A stretch of 64,000 nt of DNA from Blautia parvula (GTDB lineage: Bacteria > Bacillota > Clostridia > Lachnospirales > Lachnospiraceae), in assembly GCF_020215665.1 (NCBI RefSeq), contig NZ_CP084061.1, forward strand, positions 4,014,501 to 4,078,500, written 5' to 3'. The position numbers and the translations under genes were made by a program. Position 1 is the first letter of the stretch. Each line of letters opens with the position of its first letter. The notes beneath the pieces are model-generated. The model was not told the DNA's origin. It did not search any database and saw only the letters and a list, made by a program, of their open reading frames with translations. Positions 42,694 to 51,424 of this stretch are shown here, in pieces.

Positions 42694-44106
42694 TTATCTG
42701 GGTGCAGCAATATGCGTGATGGCGCCCCAGATCCTGTTGGAGTCATGGTTGATTCCCAGTATTCTGACGGTTACTCTCGAACCTCTGGGCGGGCGGCCAC
42801 GCTTGGGATAACTGCACAAACAGTCGATACCTCCGTCCAACGCCACAAATACGCCGTTGGTGTCCACCATGCTAACTGTACCCACATAGCGGTTGCCGAC
42901 AGAGTATCTGCGCAGTGCTTTCTCATACGGATTCTCACCGGATTGCTTGACCGAAGCTGTCGCCTTGATATGGTTCCGGTCACTGCGGTCCACCTCCAGC
43001 ACCTTTACCAGGATTCTCTGCCCGGGCTGAAAATGCGCCGCTGCGTCCATCCATCTCTGGTAACTGAGTTCTCTGAGCGGGATATAAATCTCCAGACCGA
43101 ACAGGTCCACGAAAATGCCCGCACGGATCACCGACACGATTCTGGCTTCTGCGCACACGCCTGAGTAGAGCAGGTTATTCCCATCCCTGTCCGTACCCAG
43201 ATAATACTGCTTACGTTTTGCCTTCATCGCATCCAGACGGCTCGCCGCTGCAATACCGGATGCTGGGTCAATGCCTTTGACGATATAATCTACTTCAGCA
43301 CCCAGACGCTTGGTAAGCAAATAATGCAGCACGTCCTCCGGAAGCCTGCCGCGATAATCCGCTGGCGACTCCACCGCTTCCTCTGCAGGAATGATGACTT
43401 TGAACTCACCGTGGTAAATGACTGCGAAAGAACGGGAGGGATTGTCCTCGGGGCGCTCCACACCCTGGATGGTTCCGGTCAGAATGCGGCCGGTTTTCTG
43501 GGACTCCAGTAAATCCAACAAATCGTTCTTGGCTTTTTCTGCATCTGTCTCGACACTGAGCTGGTCATCAATGGCCAGCACCGGCGAAACCGGTCTGGCA
43601 GACGCACGCTTTCTTTTAGGCTTAGGCGCCTTTTCGACGTCGTCGGATGCATTCTTTTCCCCTGAATCCGCTTCTGTGTCAGACTGGGATGGATTTTCCT
43701 GGGTCTTCCTACGCCCGCGGGGTTTTTTCACCTTTTCCGGCTCAGTCTGGGGCGGTTCCTCTTTCGGGGATTCTTCGCCTAACGCGTTTCCTGAAGAGTC
43801 ATCACCTCCGGCGGAATCCGTGTCGGTCTGGGAAGATATTTTTTCTTCGGGCTCCGAAGGCGGCTTCCCATCATTTGTTTCCATATCAGTCTGGGAGTCA
43901 GGCTCTTCTTCAGGTCTTGGATCCGTGAATTCTTCTGAAGGGGCCCCCTCCAGGGAATCCTCCGGGTCAGTCTGGGATGGTTCCGCATCCGGGGAGTCGT
44001 TTTCTGGCTGGGGCATCTCCGCAAGCTCCGGATTCACATCAGTCTGGAGAACTGCTTCCTGCAGAATTTCCTCCTCGGGAAGCGTTTCTTGTTTTTTAGT
44101 TGCCAT
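42694..44106 (-). CDS. S1 RNA-binding-domain protein with acidic repeat N-terminus
   Basis: 470 residues. Residues 1-150 are acidic and low in complexity with six copies of a Q-[TS]-[DE] unit spaced 21-27 residues apart (PSQTDPE, DSQTDME, SSQTDTD, PPQTEPE, PSQSDTE). A basic linker follows (KPRGRRK, PKRKRASARP). The C-terminal half has two or more S1/OB-type segments (ARIVSVIRAGIFVDLFGLEI, then GNRYVGTVSMVDTNGVFVAL). Such proteins occur in Tn1549-like elements; the role is unknown. AGGAGG precedes the ATG. Confidence 0.8.
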   Translation of the reverse strand: MATKKQETLPEEEILQEAVLQTDVNPELAEMPQPENDSPDAEPSQTDPEDSLEGAPSEEFTDPRPEEEPDSQTDMETNDGKPPSEPEEKISSQTDTDSAGGDDSSGNALGEESPKEEPPQTEPEKVKKPRGRRKTQENPSQSDTEADSGEKNASDDVEKAPKPKRKRASARPVSPVLAIDDQLSVETDAEKAKNDLLDLLESQKTGRILTGTIQGVERPEDNPSRSFAVIYHGEFKVIIPAEEAVESPADYRGRLPEDVLHYLLTKRLGAEVDYIVKGIDPASGIAAASRLDAMKAKRKQYYLGTDRDGNNLLYSGVCAEARIVSVIRAGIFVDLFGLEIYIPLRELSYQRWMDAAAHFQPGQRILVKVLEVDRSDRNHIKATASVKQSGENPYEKALRRYSVGNRYVGTVSMVDTNGVFVALDGGIDCLCSYPKRGRPPRGSRVTVRILGINHDSNRIWGAITHIAAPR

Positions 44107-44126
44107 AGTTCGTACCTCCTGTAAAT

Positions 44127-45989
44127 TTAAAATTCAGCCGGCGGTTTTGCCGAGCTGTAAAGACTTTTTTTGCGTGCCGGCTTTTTCTCCGGCTCTGTCA
44201 CTGGGACAGGTTCGCTGAGTATCGGTGCCGTAAATATTGTTGCCGGCTGGTAATCCATGATGGATGTCCTCACAATCTGCTTCGACATGGGATGTTTTGT
44301 AAAATCCAGTTTTGTGAGCTTCAAGAGGTTACAGCCTCGTATGACGCAGAGCATTTCTTCGTTTGGAAGCCGCAGGACCTCATCCGGAGTCAGAAGTCTT
44401 CTCCGTCCCTGTCCCTCAGTATGACGATACTGGGGAATGACCTGAGCGATTGCAATGGTTTGCCGCACTGTCATAGTAGAATTTACCTGTACGGACATAT
44501 CCCCTGATCTTGCCGAGATATACTCAGCCGTAACCTCGTCGGTACATCCCAACATCAGTTGGATATCGCAGTTGCCGATAATCTCGGCCCACAGGTTATT
44601 GGGATACCGATTCTGCAGCTGGCCCAGGCTCTGCACTGCCAGCATCACACGAATGTCCCTGGAACGCACCACCGAAAGGGAACGGGCAAAATCCGACCCG
44701 TCTTCTGCACCGCCGATGCGGCCAACATTGTTAAACTCATCCAGAATTAGATTTACGGGCACATCGCAGCGGCCGTTTGGCCGGCTGTCCGCATACCGGG
44801 TGAGTTTGATGAACATGAACGAAAAAAAGAGCGATGACAGGAATGCCATGGTGGCATCCTGATCGCTCAGGACAATATAATATGCGCATTTGTGTCTGGC
44901 GGGCGATGTCAGATCAATGTCAGACTGGCTTGTAATCCGCTGCACCGCCTGGTTTTGCAGCACCTGCAGCCGTGTGCCAAGTCCTAAAATAATTCCCGAT
45001 TTTACGGTGTCGCTGGACTGGGCGAATAAATTAAAAGGCGCCCTTGCCGGATGATCAAGCGGAAGCTTGTCGAACATTGCCGTCAGCTGCCGCTCGCTGT
45101 TCTGGGTCAGGAGCTGATAGACTGCAGTAAGGTGCTTCATGTCAGAACTGCGGGTTCTGTCCTGATCTACCAGAAGAATCAAAGACTTTAACAGGTTTCC
45201 TTCGCCATTGTCCCAAAAATGGTCGCCTTTACCGGAACTGGTATTGCCGATGATGACGTTCGTGAGCACCTGAGCCATCAGCGTGTCTCCGTTTAAGTCT
45301 GACATGCAGTTCCACGAATCCCCATGCTCAGGCGTGACCAGGTTAAAGATCTTTACCTCGTAGCCTGCCTGCCGGTACATTTCTGCCGTATCGGCATACA
45401 ATTCCGCTTTACTGTCGGTGATAATCACAGACTCACCACGCTTTAATGCCTGGAATAATGAATTCCGGATGATCGCACGTGATTTCATGGTACCCGATGC
45501 ACCGAATATGGCGATGTGCCGGTTGAGTCTGGTGTCTTTGGGCATACAGACCGCTTTTCCTTTATACTCACCAAGAATCGTTCCTTCGGCTTTATCGACG
45601 GAAGACACCTCCAGCACCTCGTGCATTTCTTTTTCTTCCATCCATGAGGCGGTTCCGTAAATCCCGGTCTTGCTTTTGGTGAAACCTCTGGGGTCATAAC
45701 TTTTTCCGTCAAACTTATCATGAAGCTTGATATAAGCAAAGACTCCTCCGCCAATAGCTAAAAGACCAAGCATTCCTTTCAGCCCGTCTGGGGTAAACGC
45801 CATCGGGAAGCACACCACAGGGTTCCAGCTGACTGGTTTCATGGCTGCCTCACCGGCAAGCCCATCCGCCTGCATCCATGCTGCGTAGTTTGAAAACAAT
45901 TGGCCAAGCATCCCGCCAAGATAGAAAAACGCTGCGCATCCCAGTATGACAGCCATGGTAATACCGACCGCCCTTTTTTTATCTTTCAA
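44127..45989 (-). CDS. VirD4/TraG-type coupling protein
   Basis: 620 residues. Two N-terminal TMs, a Walker-A region written IFGASGTMKSRAIIRN, later IILGLGTRLQVLQNQAVQ, and the Walker-B/DEF-N signature LILDEFNNVGRIGG with VMLAVQSLGQLQNRYP. This is the type IV secretion coupling ATPase that brings the relaxosome to the channel. The start is a TTG at 45989 with GAGGAGG seven bases upstream; the longer frame back to 46175 reads into the preceding gene. It overlaps that gene by 11 bases. Confidence 0.92.
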   Translation of the reverse strand: MKDKKRAVGITMAVILGCAAFFYLGGMLGQLFSNYAAWMQADGLAGEAAMKPVSWNPVVCFPMAFTPDGLKGMLGLLAIGGGVFAYIKLHDKFDGKSYDPRGFTKSKTGIYGTASWMEEKEMHEVLEVSSVDKAEGTILGEYKGKAVCMPKDTRLNRHIAIFGASGTMKSRAIIRNSLFQALKRGESVIITDSKAELYADTAEMYRQAGYEVKIFNLVTPEHGDSWNCMSDLNGDTLMAQVLTNVIIGNTSSGKGDHFWDNGEGNLLKSLILLVDQDRTRSSDMKHLTAVYQLLTQNSERQLTAMFDKLPLDHPARAPFNLFAQSSDTVKSGIILGLGTRLQVLQNQAVQRITSQSDIDLTSPARHKCAYYIVLSDQDATMAFLSSLFFSFMFIKLTRYADSRPNGRCDVPVNLILDEFNNVGRIGGAEDGSDFARSLSVVRSRDIRVMLAVQSLGQLQNRYPNNLWAEIIGNCDIQLMLGCTDEVTAEYISARSGDMSVQVNSTMTVRQTIAIAQVIPQYRHTEGQGRRRLLTPDEVLRLPNEEMLCVIRGCNLLKLTKLDFTKHPMSKQIVRTSIMDYQPATIFTAPILSEPVPVTEPEKKPARKKSLYSSAKPPAEF

Positions 45990-47133
45990 ACAAATTCCTC
46001 CTCTCTGGGCAAAGCTCCGCTTCCACCGAGTCCATTCCGATGGTTTTGATGCCGGCAAGCCCGCCCAAGTATTCCCGGAGGAAGTGCGTCTGGTGGGGGA
46101 AGCATAGAACCTCAAATCGTCCGGTTCGGTTTTCAATTGCTTCCCGAAAGCGAATGAGTCTTGCAATGTCCCCATCCAGATGCGATAAGATATTTACGCC
46201 GTCCACACAGGCGTCGTATTCAAAAAGCCCTCGGTCATAGGATCTAACCTCGGACTCAAATAAAAGTTCAAGAAGCTGCGCTTTCCAGTCTGGCACAGAA
46301 AAAAGGCGCAGCTGCCGGATACCGTCCCCGTTCATGGGGATAAAGTGGATGTGGCGGTAAATGGAATCAAATCGAAACTCCAACCGTCTGGTCTTGTCTG
46401 ATTCTAACAGAGTTCGCAGGGCTGTCTCTCCAGACTGGCCAAACAGTATCGCTGAATCCACCTGTGAAATGCCGGCATTCAATCGTGCCAGCTCGATCAG
46501 ACTGTGGAGGGCCTTATATTCCCCCATGCCGCTCCACTTCATCACGGCATCCCTTGTATTATAAACGGCATAACATTTGCCGGAAGAAAATAATGCGCCG
46601 GTCATGCGGGTAAACATGGTCTTGTTCATCTCCGCTTCCCCAACTTTCTTCAGATCCTTTGCCAGATAAAAACAGGGCGTACCAGGCACAACCCGCAGAA
46701 TCTCCCGGTTCTGAAGTCTGGAGAGAAGATACGGCCTTGCCTCCATACCGGCTTTCATGAACATCGCCGCAGCTTCCGCAACCCGGTGGTTCCTGTCCCG
46801 GTGTGATGCGTCTCCTGGAAAGCGGTGTCCCCAGAATGCGTCCATGTAATATCCCTGCACCCCCGGATGCAGCCATTCCAGTATGGGAAGCGCACCCTTG
46901 TAGAGCCGGATGGTTTTTCCTGCCCCTTTTCCGGATATGGTCAGGAGGCGGCAGGTGATTTCGTCCCTGGAATTGAAATTGCGAATCGTCTGAAGCGTAG
47001 TCAGTCTGGAAATAAGAGCCTTATAGACCCGTTCACTCCCAAGCAGAGAGAGGCTTTTGAATGGGAACTCCCCCACAAATGAAAGGAGCGTGATGAGCTG
47101 CCAGACCTGACTGCCCGGGCGGAAATGAACCAT
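45979..47133 (-). CDS. Conserved conjugative-element protein, unknown function
   Basis: 384 residues with no membrane segment. N-terminal helices (SQVWQLITLLSFVGEFPFKS, then RVYKALISRL) look like a winged-helix start. The rest is mixed alpha/beta (HLDGDIARLIRFREAIENRT). Similar proteins sit beside VirD4 in clostridial integrative elements, but I know no function. GGAGGTGAG precedes the ATG. Followed by VirD4 with overlap. Confidence 0.75.
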   Translation of the reverse strand: MVHFRPGSQVWQLITLLSFVGEFPFKSLSLLGSERVYKALISRLTTLQTIRNFNSRDEITCRLLTISGKGAGKTIRLYKGALPILEWLHPGVQGYYMDAFWGHRFPGDASHRDRNHRVAEAAAMFMKAGMEARPYLLSRLQNREILRVVPGTPCFYLAKDLKKVGEAEMNKTMFTRMTGALFSSGKCYAVYNTRDAVMKWSGMGEYKALHSLIELARLNAGISQVDSAILFGQSGETALRTLLESDKTRRLEFRFDSIYRHIHFIPMNGDGIRQLRLFSVPDWKAQLLELLFESEVRSYDRGLFEYDACVDGVNILSHLDGDIARLIRFREAIENRTGRFEVLCFPHQTHFLREYLGGLAGIKTIGMDSVEAELCPERRNLFER

Positions 47134-47306
47134 AAACCCTCACCTCCGCTCATAAGCATTTTCCGACAACATGACTGCTCTCTTTGTCGGAATTCCCGGC
47201 ATAAATACGCCCCCAAACCGCTACTATACTGGGCTTTTTTGCCCTTTCGGAAGATATGTATTTTTTCTCCGCCCGAAAAGCCTCGTTTTTACATATATTT
47301 TTACGG
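47134..47306. other. Short intergenic gap
   Basis: No gene; contains a small GGGC-AAAAAA-GCCC hairpin (minus strand) and A/T-rich sequence. No clear promoter. Confidence 0.5.
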
Positions 47307-47984
47307 CTAAATTTTCCTTTTTTCATAGAGTGGCACCCCCTCATCCGGCATCCTGGTTTCCTTTACCAGCCAAATGGGGAAGTCCCATTTTGGCACTACA
47401 TAAACCTCAGTCCGGTCCGCCGGCCCTTCTGCGCTGCAGTAATAATGAGAGCAAACCGATGGGCCATCGTCCGTCATCACATACATGGCTACGATATCCG
47501 AAACCATATTGATTTCAATGTTATCATGATCCCGCCTTTTTCTTTCGGGTCTGGCTTTGTCATATACATGTCGGTAAATCAGGATACAGTCCCAATACCG
47601 CACAGGCGGTTGCTTTTCAAAAAAAGCACGCATAGCAGGGTATAAAAAAGAGCGGACATAATCCGCTGACCCTCCTGCCTTTTTCGGAAGCAATGCCGGG
47701 ATACGGAGACAAAACCAATCCTCCGCTGTAAAACCGATTTCTACGGGTATACAATCCTTTATCCGACGTTCTACCTCAAGCTTTGCATTCGGCACACCGG
47801 TATAAGCGGGAAGTACCCGCGTCAAAAGCACCAGCCTCTCCGCTGTTTCTTCCAGGTTAAGCGAATGCAGATAAACTTCATAGATGCTCCCATTTTCACA
47901 AAACCATTGTGTAGAAGCAAGCTGCTCCTGCAATCGTTTTTCCAACCTCCTGATTTTACCCATCGTGTCCTGAAATTTTGTCAT
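47307..47984 (-). CDS. Hypothetical protein (possibly DUF6100)
   Basis: 225 residues. Coiled N-terminus (TMGKIRRLEKRLQEQLA) and a RusA-like segment (YWDCILIYRHVYDKARPERK, then RDHDNIEINMVSDIVA) with conserved D and N. This could be a Holliday-junction-resolvase-like fold, but that is a guess; the known name for such element proteins is DUF6100. GGAGG precedes the ATG. Confidence 0.7.
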   Translation of the reverse strand: MTKFQDTMGKIRRLEKRLQEQLASTQWFCENGSIYEVYLHSLNLEETAERLVLLTRVLPAYTGVPNAKLEVERRIKDCIPVEIGFTAEDWFCLRIPALLPKKAGGSADYVRSFLYPAMRAFFEKQPPVRYWDCILIYRHVYDKARPERKRRDHDNIEINMVSDIVAMYVMTDDGPSVCSHYYCSAEGPADRTEVYVVPKWDFPIWLVKETRMPDEGVPLYEKRKI

Positions 47985-48507
47985 CGCTCACTGCCTCCTC
48001 TGAATAGAAAGTAACCCCTGGCTCCTCATCCCCCTGAAAGTCAACAGTCGCGAACAGGCAGGGGGCATGGGGAAGCCACATCCCGTATGCCATAGAGATA
48101 CGGGGAAGAACAATAATATACTTCAAATCCTCCTGAGGTTGGAGCAGTTTCAAAAGATTCTGCTCGCCTTCATATAACACCACGATTTCGTAACCGATAT
48201 TCTCCTTTAAGAAAAAAAGCTGAGATGGATAAACCGCCGGATAATGTGCCATCGGGTCAACATAATCAATGTATTTCAGAAGAACCCATACGGCAAGAAT
48301 GGTTCGCTGATCCGGTTTATCCATCGCATCCAGCCCAATGTAATAGCCGCTCGACACATCCGCAATCCGCATCTGCTTCTTCAAGTTCCGCAAGATTTTA
48401 TCTGCGGTCTGGGCTGGTTTTTGCAGCATTCGTGTAATCTGGGTTTTCGGCAGGGCTCCGTACTGTGAGAGCCACTTTACAACATACTGCTCATCTTGCA
48501 GCAGCAT
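47956..48507 (-). CDS. Hypothetical protein (possibly DUF5697)
   Basis: 183 residues. An N-terminal winged-helix-like stretch (DEQYVVKWLSQYGALPKTQI, then TRMLQK) is followed by LKKQMRIADVSSGYYIGLDA, the shape of a DNA-binding domain. ATG 48507 has AAGGAGG upstream. It overlaps the next gene by 29 bases. Function unknown; small DNA-binding role likely. Confidence 0.7.
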   Translation of the reverse strand: MLLQDEQYVVKWLSQYGALPKTQITRMLQKPAQTADKILRNLKKQMRIADVSSGYYIGLDAMDKPDQRTILAVWVLLKYIDYVDPMAHYPAVYPSQLFFLKENIGYEIVVLYEGEQNLLKLLQPQEDLKYIIVLPRISMAYGMWLPHAPCLFATVDFQGDEEPGVTFYSEEAVSDDKISGHDG

Positions 48508-48552
48508 AGGCAACACCTCCTTTTTGTGCGTATTTTTCATAAAATGCGTATT

Positions 48553-51099
48553 CTACGCAGAATGCGTTTGTTCCTGCTGGCGTTCCTTTAAAAGCGCCTC
48601 CAACTCAGCCCGGTCGGTCGTAATCATTTCTTGCTCCTCTTTGGAAGCCTTGATTACAACAGGAACTTTGTTATTGTTGGAGCAGACCAATGCTTCGCCC
48701 CTCTCAAACCGGGTAACAGAACGGATCTCTGTTTTGGTCAGTTTCAGCACTTCTTGCACATATTTTGCTTCATCCGGCTCAAGATTCAGTATAATCTTAT
48801 TCTTGCTGTTATTGATAATCGCACGTCCATACTTGCCATCCTCCAAACCGAAGAAATCGGACAGGTCTTGTGTTGCGGAGACGGCGGCGCCACCAAAGCC
48901 CCTGATGGTTTTGAAGATGGTTAAGCAGAACTCTGCCGCCATCCGGTTGGAACTGGCGCCGATCAGCTGCCATATCTCATCAATCATAATGGCTTTCTTT
49001 TTGGTACGGTCTGCCTTGACCGTATCCCAGACGTAATCCAATGCTATGAACATTCCGACCGGAAGTAATTTGCCTTTCAATTCCGAAAGGTCAAGTACGA
49101 TATATTTATTGGACAGGTCCACATTGGTCTGTTGGTTGAAACTCTGAGCAGAACCTGTTACAAAGCGGCTGATGATAATAGCAATGCGCTTCGTCATGGG
49201 ATTTTTCAGTAATTCCTCATGAAGATCCCCGATAATCGGCATTTTTTTCATCTTCGGCGGGGAGACGCTGCGGCTTACATACAGCGAATCATTGTCATGT
49301 GTGATTCCGAACTTTGCATAAGTCTGAATCAAAGCCTCGTCCAACATCTGCTCTTCCTCATTGGACATATCCGGAATCAGCAGGGAGAAGAACGTCATCA
49401 GCTGCTGAATCTTACGAGCCAGCATGGAATCCATTTCGCTGTAGTCAATCTCGTCAATCAGCTCCATCTCCGGAGAGATGGTATGCCGGATCTCCATGAT
49501 GTTGATGCAGTGCGGGGAACCGGGAGCAATCTTGATGAACTCGCCGCCGATCTTCTTGCAGGCTCTGCGGAACTCGTGTCCCTTGATGGGAGCCAGGATA
49601 AAACACTGGATCCCTCTCATTCTCATGCGCAGCGCCAAAAGCTGCATGGTAAAGGTCTTGCCTGCACCGCTGGTGCCTAAAAGGTTCAGGTTGGCGTTCT
49701 TGTTTTTCTTCGTATTGAACAGATCCACGATACACAGTGAATTATTGTGTCGGTTAATACCAAGCAACACGCCTGTATCGTCCGACATTTCAAAAGAAGT
49801 AAACATATAGGCAGAGGCTGCGCCGCTGGTCAGCACGTTCCTCCTTGATTTCTTTTCCAGTGATGACTCAATCTTTAAAAACGGCATCACAGACCGCAGC
49901 GCCGCTTCCTGCTGAAAACGGCAATCGCTTACATACATATCCATGGACTTTAACATATCCACGATCTGCTGTTTGCGCCACATCAACTCTTCATAGCCTT
50001 TGGCAGAAACCGTGACGAACACGGACATATAGAACAAATCCTCATTGTTATTGGCAATTCCATACTTAATGAAGTATCCGGCCTGTATGGAATTGGTCAA
50101 TTCCTCATAGTCAGTGCTGGTGTCCTGCATACTTTTCAGTTTTGTGCGGTTTAAGCGGATACGCTGTGCCACCTTGTCAATGGTCTTGCTCCGGTTCTCC
50201 CGCCTCAGCTGTATATCTATGTCAATCCCGTCTCCGGCATTGATGAGCGACGACATCCACCCCGCCCGTACCATACCCGGATACCCATTTCCTTTTATGA
50301 ACAGGAAGGAATAATAAAGCCCGTCCATCACGACATAGTTGTGATGGGTCAGGTCAATGCCGCGTGGGGACAAAAAATGCGCCATGCGGATCGGCGGGAT
50401 GGGGTCCACACCGATGACCTTGTCTTTTGCTGCCATTGTATCCACGACCACACGGTTCACACGGGATGAGAACGGCTCATCCACGCAGGAGCGGCGGTTA
50501 AAGAACATATATAAAATCTCTGCCGTTGCCTCATCTGGGTCTTTCGGCTGGAGAATGGTATTCCCGCACTGCAGAAAATAAGCACGGGCATTTTGCTCTG
50601 CTGTCTGCATCATGCCATAAATCTGGGAAAAATCATCCCCATCGCCACGGCGAACCTCTTCATATTGGAAAATTAAAAAGAAGCGCCTTGTAAGCGCTTC
50701 CCTGCTTCCCACATCCTTGATCAGGCGGATATAGCCCTCTCCAAGATGTCGGCATTCTTCGCTTTCCTCGGCTTCCAGTTCATCATGAATCATGGCAACA
50801 TGCTTATCCGAGTCTGCTTTTCTGGTAATACTTTTAAACTGAAGCCGCATAGGAGAGATTTTCAGCCAGCTGGCAAAAGACGATATGATATTAAACTGTT
50901 CTTCTCCGGAACGCAGCATAAAGTTTATCGGCTCAATTTCAAGAATCCGAATGTATCTCCCATCGGTCGTCTCAATAATACCGTGCTGGAGGCTCTTAAT
51001 CGGAATGAAGTCCTGAACGAACTCCAGCTTTTCCGGTTTTTTTGCCCTTTTTCTTTGCCGAGCTGCCTTTTTTCTTTTTTCGGAGCTGCTTTGGGTCAT
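48553..51099 (-). CDS. VirB4/TraE-type conjugation ATPase
   Basis: 848 residues. Walker A GTSGAGKTFTM at 475-485, Walker B within KKAIMIDEIWQLIG, and the TrwB-like tail with KTIRGFGGAAVSATQDLSD. The N-terminal 400 residues match the VirB4 family. It energises assembly of the secretion channel at the membrane. ATG 51099 has GGGTGGG upstream; the longer frame begins 45 bases earlier inside the PrgI gene. The gene order PrgI - VirB4 is standard in Gram-positive T4SS. Confidence 0.93.
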   Translation of the reverse strand: MTQSSSEKRKKAARQRKRAKKPEKLEFVQDFIPIKSLQHGIIETTDGRYIRILEIEPINFMLRSGEEQFNIISSFASWLKISPMRLQFKSITRKADSDKHVAMIHDELEAEESEECRHLGEGYIRLIKDVGSREALTRRFFLIFQYEEVRRGDGDDFSQIYGMMQTAEQNARAYFLQCGNTILQPKDPDEATAEILYMFFNRRSCVDEPFSSRVNRVVVDTMAAKDKVIGVDPIPPIRMAHFLSPRGIDLTHHNYVVMDGLYYSFLFIKGNGYPGMVRAGWMSSLINAGDGIDIDIQLRRENRSKTIDKVAQRIRLNRTKLKSMQDTSTDYEELTNSIQAGYFIKYGIANNNEDLFYMSVFVTVSAKGYEELMWRKQQIVDMLKSMDMYVSDCRFQQEAALRSVMPFLKIESSLEKKSRRNVLTSGAASAYMFTSFEMSDDTGVLLGINRHNNSLCIVDLFNTKKNKNANLNLLGTSGAGKTFTMQLLALRMRMRGIQCFILAPIKGHEFRRACKKIGGEFIKIAPGSPHCINIMEIRHTISPEMELIDEIDYSEMDSMLARKIQQLMTFFSLLIPDMSNEEEQMLDEALIQTYAKFGITHDNDSLYVSRSVSPPKMKKMPIIGDLHEELLKNPMTKRIAIIISRFVTGSAQSFNQQTNVDLSNKYIVLDLSELKGKLLPVGMFIALDYVWDTVKADRTKKKAIMIDEIWQLIGASSNRMAAEFCLTIFKTIRGFGGAAVSATQDLSDFFGLEDGKYGRAIINNSKNKIILNLEPDEAKYVQEVLKLTKTEIRSVTRFERGEALVCSNNNKVPVVIKASKEEQEMITTDRAELEALLKERQQEQTHSA

Positions 51100-51418
51100 A
51101 TCTATATCCCACCCTTCTGTAATGTAATTTTCTCCTGCTTGCAAAATACCGTATGATGTGTCCTATATACTGAAACAGCGAATCGCCGTCAATACCCATC
51201 ATGGAAACAACAGCAAGCGGTAAAAGCGTCAGCGTCATAACGACGATGCGGATCGTTCCGGACATGGGTATCAACATCAATTCCGGATACCCCAAAACGA
51301 TCAATAATATCCCTGTCTCTACTGCATTCCTTGGCTCCAGCATTCCGCCCAAAATCTTACCGGAATCTGTGTAGTTCGCCGGTATGGCATAAATATTGCT
51401 GTACTCCTTCTCATCCAA
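50996..51418 (-). CDS. PrgI/VirB3-like membrane protein
   Basis: 140 residues. Two TMs (NAVETGILLIVLGYPELMLI and SGTIRIVVMTLTLLPLAVVS) and a very basic tail (RKKKKGSSAKKKGKKTGKAG). PrgI proteins are the VirB3 counterpart and lie next to VirB4. TTG start behind AGGTGAG, which overlaps the stop of the NlpC gene. The 3' end overlaps the VirB4 start by about 100 bases. Confidence 0.85.
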   Translation of the reverse strand: MDEKEYSNIYAIPANYTDSGKILGGMLEPRNAVETGILLIVLGYPELMLIPMSGTIRIVVMTLTLLPLAVVSMMGIDGDSLFQYIGHIIRYFASRRKLHYRRVGYRYDPKQLRKKKKGSSAKKKGKKTGKAGVRSGLHSD

Positions 51419-51424
51419 AATTTC

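Noticed and set aside
43418..44218. 266-codon plus-strand frame rich in Ser/Gly
   Set aside because: It mirrors the acidic SQTD repeats of the S1-domain gene on the other strand; low complexity, no start signal.
47134..47306. Possible small plus-strand genes in the gap before 47307
   Set aside because: No ribosome site and the frames run into the coding strand of neighbours.
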